Assembly (NCBI GenBank): GCA_037951105.1
Contig: JBAMJV010008427.1
Coordinates: 1 to 64,000 of the forward strand
Reading direction: 5' to 3'
From: Echinarachnius parma
Taxonomy: Eukaryota; Echinodermata; Echinoidea; Clypeasteroida; Echinarachniidae
Length of the DNA: 64,000 bases
Notes under the pieces: model-generated
The model's input: the letters and a program-made list of their open reading frames with translations, nothing else
What the model was told of the DNA's origin: nothing
The model's database searches: none
Position numbers and translations under genes: made by a program
Shown: one piece after another, positions 58,445 to 64,000 of the stretch
Layout of the letters: each line of letters starts with the position of its first letter
Position numbering within the stretch: position 1 is the first letter of the stretch

Positions 58445-60780
58445 TAAGTTAGCTGTTGAAAGTTTTTCTACCTTTTGGGAAAATTAGTTTGAAACAATGT
58501 GGTGCAAGTTGTGGCTACTAAAATATAGCTTGACCAGAACATTAATGACCTCTCTTTAATGCAGATATTTCTAAGTGTAACTTGTGATACCTTACACAAT
58601 CCAATGGTCTCAACATCCAAGAAGGCTTTTTCTCCCGCCCTCTCCCTCTATAGTTTCTTTACAGCATTATTTGGTTTTGCACATTATGTCATTTATATTT
58701 ACTTACTAGTTTTCATACCTGTATGATCTGTCCGGATACAATCTGGTCCAGTTCAACATGTTGAATCGGCCACGACTAGCTCGGACTAATCCGGCTTGCC
58801 TAAGAACTTCAACCAATCACAATGCTCGACAATGACATATATTTTGGCAATGAATGTTCAGCTGAAAGGTGACAATATTTTACCATTGCATGAATGCATT
58901 GTCCTTTATTTGTTGACTTGGAAGTTGGATATGCATGACCAAAAGGACCAATGGCTATACGTATTGAATATATATAGAGCATCAAGTCTTTAAGTCATGC
59001 ATGCCAAGTCGTGGGCATGTCTTTTAGAGAATGCAGTTGGAGCTTCCTCGTTTCTGCCCAACAATCGGTCAGGCCAAGCTATGCCCATGGAGCCCGGGGG
59101 TAAAAAGGGCAACCCCCACCAAAGAGAAAAGCCTAGCTTGAGGAATCATTCTGGGTGTAATACTGGTTGGGGGGGGGGGGGGGGGGGAGGGTATGGCATT
59201 AGTGGTGGTATCAGATTTTAGCATTAGATGGAGGGGGGAACGAATTGTTACCGTCAATACACGTACATGTACCTTCACCTAAAGTTTAATACATTTTTCA
59301 TCCCCATGTCAATTGCAAAACCCCCTCCAAAATTTACTGTGGCTCATGATAGTCCTATAGAGGAAATTTATACACCTTTTAATTGCTTTGGGGATTGTTA
59401 TTTATGTTAAGGTTTGTTAGTTGCCCACATTATTTTGTCCAGAAACTGGAAAACTGTCTCTTCAATATTCTTTTTATTGAAATAACACAACCATTCCTTT
59501 AATATAGATGTTTTATTATTTAATTTATCATAGTTGTTATATCGTTCATCCCATATCATATCAGCCTTGCTCTAGGAGGATACCTTCAATGATGATTGGT
59601 ACTTACATAGATTATTCAATGAGCTATTTACTTTCCAATGCATTTATTATTAGTAGTAGTAGTATTTTAAACATGTGAGCCCTCCCCACCCCATCATCAC
59701 CATACTACGGCACCTCTCAAATATCCTCTTGAATATTTAGTTTTTAAAAATTACATTTTTGCCGCCCCCTCCCCAAGGAAAAAATTAGTCCTGTACCATG
59801 ATACGCCTCTGAAATTAACGTGTGCCTCCCTGTCCCGTCCGTCCCCCCACCCCAACTGCATAATGTAGGACCATGCTACGCCACTACATCTTATATTGCA
59901 TGGTTTATTCTCAATCTTGAAATTTTCATACTCAGAAAGAAGTTTGTGTTGGTGGCATGCTTCAATTTCAATGGGCAAGGGAAAATTGTAATTGTTTTAC
60001 CAAATACCATGACCGGACAAAGATCTAACCTGGATCATAACTGGAAAATGTCTTTTTTATTTTTTTATTTTTTTATTTTACTGACTTCACATTCCAATAG
60101 AAAAACATACTTTGACACTGCAACTGGATGACGTTCTGCAGCTGATCTTTATTCTGTCATCTGAAGAATCCCCAAATATTTGTTGGTCTGGTTGCTCAGA
60201 ACATAGAGTAACTATAATATAAAGACTAGAGAGTGAACTCGGCCAAAAAATCTGTCAAATTAGAAGCGATTTATCTAGGTCTTGAATATTCATGAGGCGC
60301 CGGATGATCCCATGTAATGCTATTTCTCACGTAAAAGTATTTGAAGTGTTTTGAAACTGTACAGCAGCGAAATTCTACTGAGCATGCGCAGTTCAACTTG
60401 CGCGCTGTATTTATATGATTTGCATATTTACGCACAAATTTTCTCATTAGCATATCATTATTATTCATGAGATGTTTTTTCTCTCATAAAAGCACGTGTA
60501 GTGTTTATGTACTACGATGTTGATTATGCTCTCCAATTTATACAGTATGTTTTTTTTTTCATCAGTTAACTATTTCCCTTGCTAAATGTACCATGTACAG
60601 CTTTGAGTTCTAATTTAGTCTGCATATTAAAGACAAAAATCCTACTGTTATGGGGCCAATTGTGTATGGGGGTGTACGTTGGCATGCTAAACTGTTTTAT
60701 AATTGGTGGAAATTGTTCTTATGGATTAGGCAATTTAATGGTTTAGATTATTGTCTTTATTGTCAACAAGACTAGAGAGC
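58445..60780. other. Stretch without a recognisable gene
   Basis: AT-rich DNA with a poly(G) run at 59,168-59,187. A T-rich run lies near 60,050-60,080 and a CpG/aatattcatga-rich patch at 60,280-60,430. Frames on both strands are short and non-overlapping with any splice pair I trust. Confidence 0.4.
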
Positions 60781-60796
60781 AGCAATTAAGTTGTTG

Positions 60797-60860
60797 ACCC
60801 CCCCCCCCCCCCCAAAAAAAAAAAACAACAACAACAACAAACAAACAAACAACAACAAAT
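60797..60860. repeat. Poly(C), poly(A) and CAA/CAAA microsatellite
   Basis: Sixteen or so C, then a run of A, then caa and caaa repeats: an abrupt three-step simple sequence. Confidence 0.9.
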
Positions 60861-61229
60861 TCACCTAAATTAATCCAACAGGTTACTTCTGGTTTGTCTA
60901 ATGTGTGCCACCACCAACATCACTATCAAACTTATCACTGATTATAAACCATCACAACTTAATTGATGTCATTCGATCACCATTGTAGTCATATTATTAC
61001 TGCACATGCATGTCATCATAGCCTGTATCTAAGTAATTGTAGGCCTGTCAGAATACACATCTAAACAGCATTCACTTTTCATTGCACACCCTCTCATACC
61101 ACACATACATAAATATACTTGATAAATGTTCATTATAGGTTTCCATTAACATTTAATTTAAAAACAACAACAGTCATATATAAATTAAACAGACCAAAGA
61201 AAATATAACCAACCCAGTATAACTCCGGG

Positions 61230-61525
61230 CAGGCGCGGATCTACGGGGGGGGGGGGGGGGGTTAGGGGGTTTAAACCCCCCCCCCCCCCCCTTGGGCTGC
61301 CAAGTGAAAATGTATCAGTGAAAAAAGTGACAAAAAATCACTTACGGGGGTTCAAAATAGCAAAAAAATTCGCCGCTTCGCGGCTATCAGTGAAAAAAGT
61401 TAACATAAATCACTTACGGAGGTTCAATATAGCAAAAAAAAATTCGCCGCTTCGCGGCTCGTGGACGATGCTCCGCATCGTCATTGGGTCAAACCCCCCT
61501 TAGCAAAAAGCGAGATCCGCCCCTG
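61230..61525. mobile_element. hAT-like MITE with duplicated 75-bp core
   Basis: The left CAGGCGCGGATCT and the complement of the right end (CAGGGGCGGATCT) pair. Poly(G) and poly(C) runs lie at 61,244-61,261 and 61,276-61,292. A core with tcagtgaaaaaagt...ttcgccgcttcgcggct is repeated twice (about 61,314-61,386 and 61,387-61,459). A poly(G) of about 30 follows at 61,541. Confidence 0.6.
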
Positions 61526-61537
61526 CCGGGGGAGAGG

Positions 61538-61573
<36 letters not shown>

Positions 61574-61574
61574 G

Positions 61575-62605
61575 CTCCCCAATTATTTTACAAAAACAAT
61601 AAAAGTCATATCTAGACCATAAAAAGATTATAAATGGGCAACTTGCCCCATGCAATTATTTGACACAAAAAACTAGGAGAAAGATAAGACACAAATATAA
61701 GTCTGCCCCACAACAATCTATGTGCCTTCCCAATCTTTTTGACCACACTATGTTACTGACTCCATATTTCTTCAATTTACATTTATAATTATGATCTTTT
61801 AATGCAAGTTATACAGTTCACTATTTGAAATCTCAAATTCAATTCAGTGTTGTTGTTTTTTTTTCAAACAGAATTCAGACACAAAATGTACACATAAAAT
61901 GTAACGGCTAGCACCTAAAAGAGGCATGAAGCAAGTAGCTTAATCGTCGAGTTGGCAGGTAAAGGCTGATTGGGAAAATATACAAAATCTAACATTAAAA
62001 TACATGCAGAGCAATTGAAACATTGCATTGAAAATAATAGCATCCAAACATGATAAAATACAATAAAATAATTGAGGTCTACTATATACACATACACTTT
62101 GATATAAGATTAAAACGCACACAAAATATTATGTAACTAATAATTTGGTTAACCAAAAAAAAAAACATTATTTTGTTTAAAGTTACATGAATAATCAAAA
62201 CTGTATAATTATACTTTTAAAAAAAAGAAGAATATATACACATTCACTAACAATAAATAAGTATAAATGTTAATTCAATAAAGTACTAATTATTATATAA
62301 TACGAGTTATGGTCGGGAGAATTGACAAATTCAAAACTATAGTCATATTGGAATTTAACAAAATGGGTTCATATAATCAAAATATAGATTACACAAGATG
62401 GATGGGGCAATGCAAGAAATTTATTTTGGTTGATTAAGTATATCAAATTATTGATTCATTATAGCTATACTGTTTGAAATATTAACACCATAAATCCTGA
62501 TGTATTAAGTCTGTGCAAAAGTATTCTGAAATAAATGAGAATGTTACTAACCCCTTTGCTATTATATGATAAATATTGCATCAATATATTGTTTAACAAA
62601 AAACA
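61575..62605. other. Stretch without a recognisable gene
   Basis: Very AT-rich sequence. No coding frame, RNA gene or terminal repeat recognised. Confidence 0.45.
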
Positions 62606-62611
62606 TCTGTA

Positions 62612-63171
62612 AAGGGATAGTTGAGTTTTGGTTGAGAGGGCGCTACACAAAATAATTTTGTTGTGAGAAAATGAAAAACTGAGTGTCAAATTTGAAAGAG
62701 AATACAATTTTAATGGAAGAATAAACTTTATTTGATCAAAATCGGTTCAGAAACGGCTAAAATATACATAAACATAACCATTTGTAATAATTGTGGCCGG
62801 GCCCCACAAGAATCCGATAATTTTGAACCAGCCGTTAAAATTCGTTTTAAAATGCCTCCTCTTTTCAAAAGATTTTTTTTAGATAGTTTTTTTTATTATC
62901 TCTCTAATTACTATTTTAACAAAACATCACATGCACAATATTTTATTTAAAATGGTTTAAACAAATGCGTTGTTTGAAAGCGCCCTCTTCAGTTTAAACA
63001 GCTCTTTTTGAATGATAACAGGCTTTTTACTTAGTCATTTGTAAATTTGTATTCCTTTTGAGCATGGCGGAGTTATAATTATTAGTTAGTAATGTAATGG
63101 TGTAGGTTTTGATTACTAAAATTCAGTTTGACTTAAACTGTACTCTCTCTACCAGAACTCAACTATCACTT
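62612..63171 (+). mobile_element. TA-flanked MITE, family 1, near-complete
   Basis: AAGGGATAGTTGAGTTTTGG at the left and the complement AAGTGATAGTTGAGTTCTGG at the right, 560 bp, with TA on the left edge and TC on the right (one change). It is the reference copy for fragments at 75-262 and 58,043-58,440 and the inverse of 5,570-6,170. Confidence 0.8.
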
Positions 63172-63639
63172 TCATAATTCCCGGCAGTAACTTGTGATTT
63201 AATTATTACATTAAAAAATGTGAATTTTTAAATATTTAATCTAATGAAGACTTTGTTAAAATGAACCAATACTTTAGCACCAGTAAAAAAAATAATAATA
63301 ACCAGGGTCGGTATTCAATTCAATACTTTAAAATACAAATTTACTTAGCATTTTTCTAGGCTGAGAACTTGTATTAAAATCATTTTTTTAGAATTTTACT
63401 TCAGTTAGTCTGAATTAAATATTTGAAGACATAATGACACCAAAATTTGGGCAACATTTTCAGTTGATGAAACAATCAAAGCTGAGTTTTGGCCAAGTAA
63501 TCTACATTTGTACTTGTATGGAATCAAATACCGTCCCAGAATTAAACCTCTCGCCTTATTTAACATTTTGTTGGCTGTCTTGCCATGTGTAATTACAAAC
63601 AAAAAGAGGTAAAACCTGTCTTTTAGAAACCACCTGTTA

Positions 63640-63984
63640 ATAGCAACCATATCCTGTCTGCAATGGCCACAAAAGTGATCTAATGCAGAGGAAAAGGTAG
63701 AGAACCTATGTAGAGATCACCTGTCCACACTCTACAGTGGCCTATTTTCTTAGTTCCATGGATGGCCACTATACACAGGTTTTTACTGTGTATAACAAAT
63801 GACTCACTCGACCGCATGGTCAATATCATTTTCTGTTTTTATAATTGTCCTGATGTGAGTGTGCCTATTCAGCACCATATTTGTAGACATGGCCGATCTT
63901 CCATGGGCTCCCTTAAATCATTGCTCGAGTCCTCTGGCTTGCTGTCCATGCAGTCTGTTCACCTTGATACTGGTAGAACTTGAT
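63640..63984 (-). pseudogene. Diverged duplicate of the 5.3-kb exon-like block
   Basis: On the minus strand, cttgattcaacag (acceptor) is followed by ATCAAGTTCTACC and gaacagactgcatggacagc, closely matching the block ending at 5,380. One base is missing relative to that block, so the frame open there meets TGA after a few codons. Downstream, gccac, acctgt and agtgatc...tgcagag words recur in both places. Either a non-coding exon or a decayed paralogue. The window edge hides what lies upstream. Confidence 0.35.
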
Positions 63985-64000
63985 CTGTTGAATCAAGAAA

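Overview
The window looks like AT-rich intergenic and intronic DNA from a multicellular eukaryote, most probably an invertebrate animal. The reasons are the lack of any long intact reading frame, isolated exon-like islands with GT/AG splice context, dense short inverted-repeat transposons (MITEs), many very long poly(G)/poly(C) runs, and a large satellite array. I cannot name the phylum. No complete protein-coding gene is visible. I see only short exon candidates, and most of the longer open frames are by-products of repeats, often opening at TTG or GTG rather than ATG.

Layout. 1-8,170: MITE fragments, G-rich low-complexity tracts and two exon-like blocks on the minus strand (7,082-7,183 and 5,240-5,380). 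8,180-32,863: the dominant feature, 20 head-to-tail copies of a unit of about 1.2 kb, 24.7 kb in all. Each unit ends with a 19-nt hairpin, 12 nt and CTAG, which is the textbook 3' end of a Helitron. Five units also carry one to four copies of a 54-bp hairpin module at their left end. Every unit carries two CRE octamers (TGACGTCA) and two long alternating CG/CA tracts. A and B sequence variants alternate in the right half of the array. 32,883-35,265: a different element with a GC-rich 5' hairpin, sitting in the ATT microsatellite at the array edge and containing a nested MITE with a 10-bp target duplication. 35,800-38,170: a 155-bp tandem repeat split by two nested transposons. 38,300-46,400: two arrays of a 15-bp unit in opposite orientation, 7 kb apart, which keep the same order of variant units. 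Between them lie a 950-bp foldback element, a C-rich minisatellite and two adjacent palindromic elements. 46,470-52,200: further MITEs, three direct copies and one inverted copy of a dispersed repeat, a second copy of the 32.9-kb hairpin element, and a CpG-rich ATG frame at 49,751.

52,500-57,000 is the most gene-like part. It has a minus-strand open block at 52,565-52,768, a plus-strand exon candidate at 52,907-52,992 that distantly recalls the C18orf21/RMP24 (RNase MRP subunit) family, a well-framed exon candidate at 56,517-56,641, and a CpG-rich block open on both strands at 56,717-56,927. Perfect hairpins, some flanked by 7-8 bp direct repeats, also cluster here. 57,000-64,000: more foldback and TA-flanked elements. 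At the extreme right end lies a minus-strand copy of the exon-like block seen at 5.3 kb, so the window may lie between two duplicated gene ends.

Overall the window documents transposon biology (a Helitron-like satellite, nested MITEs, foldback elements with short-repeat arms) rather than a set of cooperating genes.
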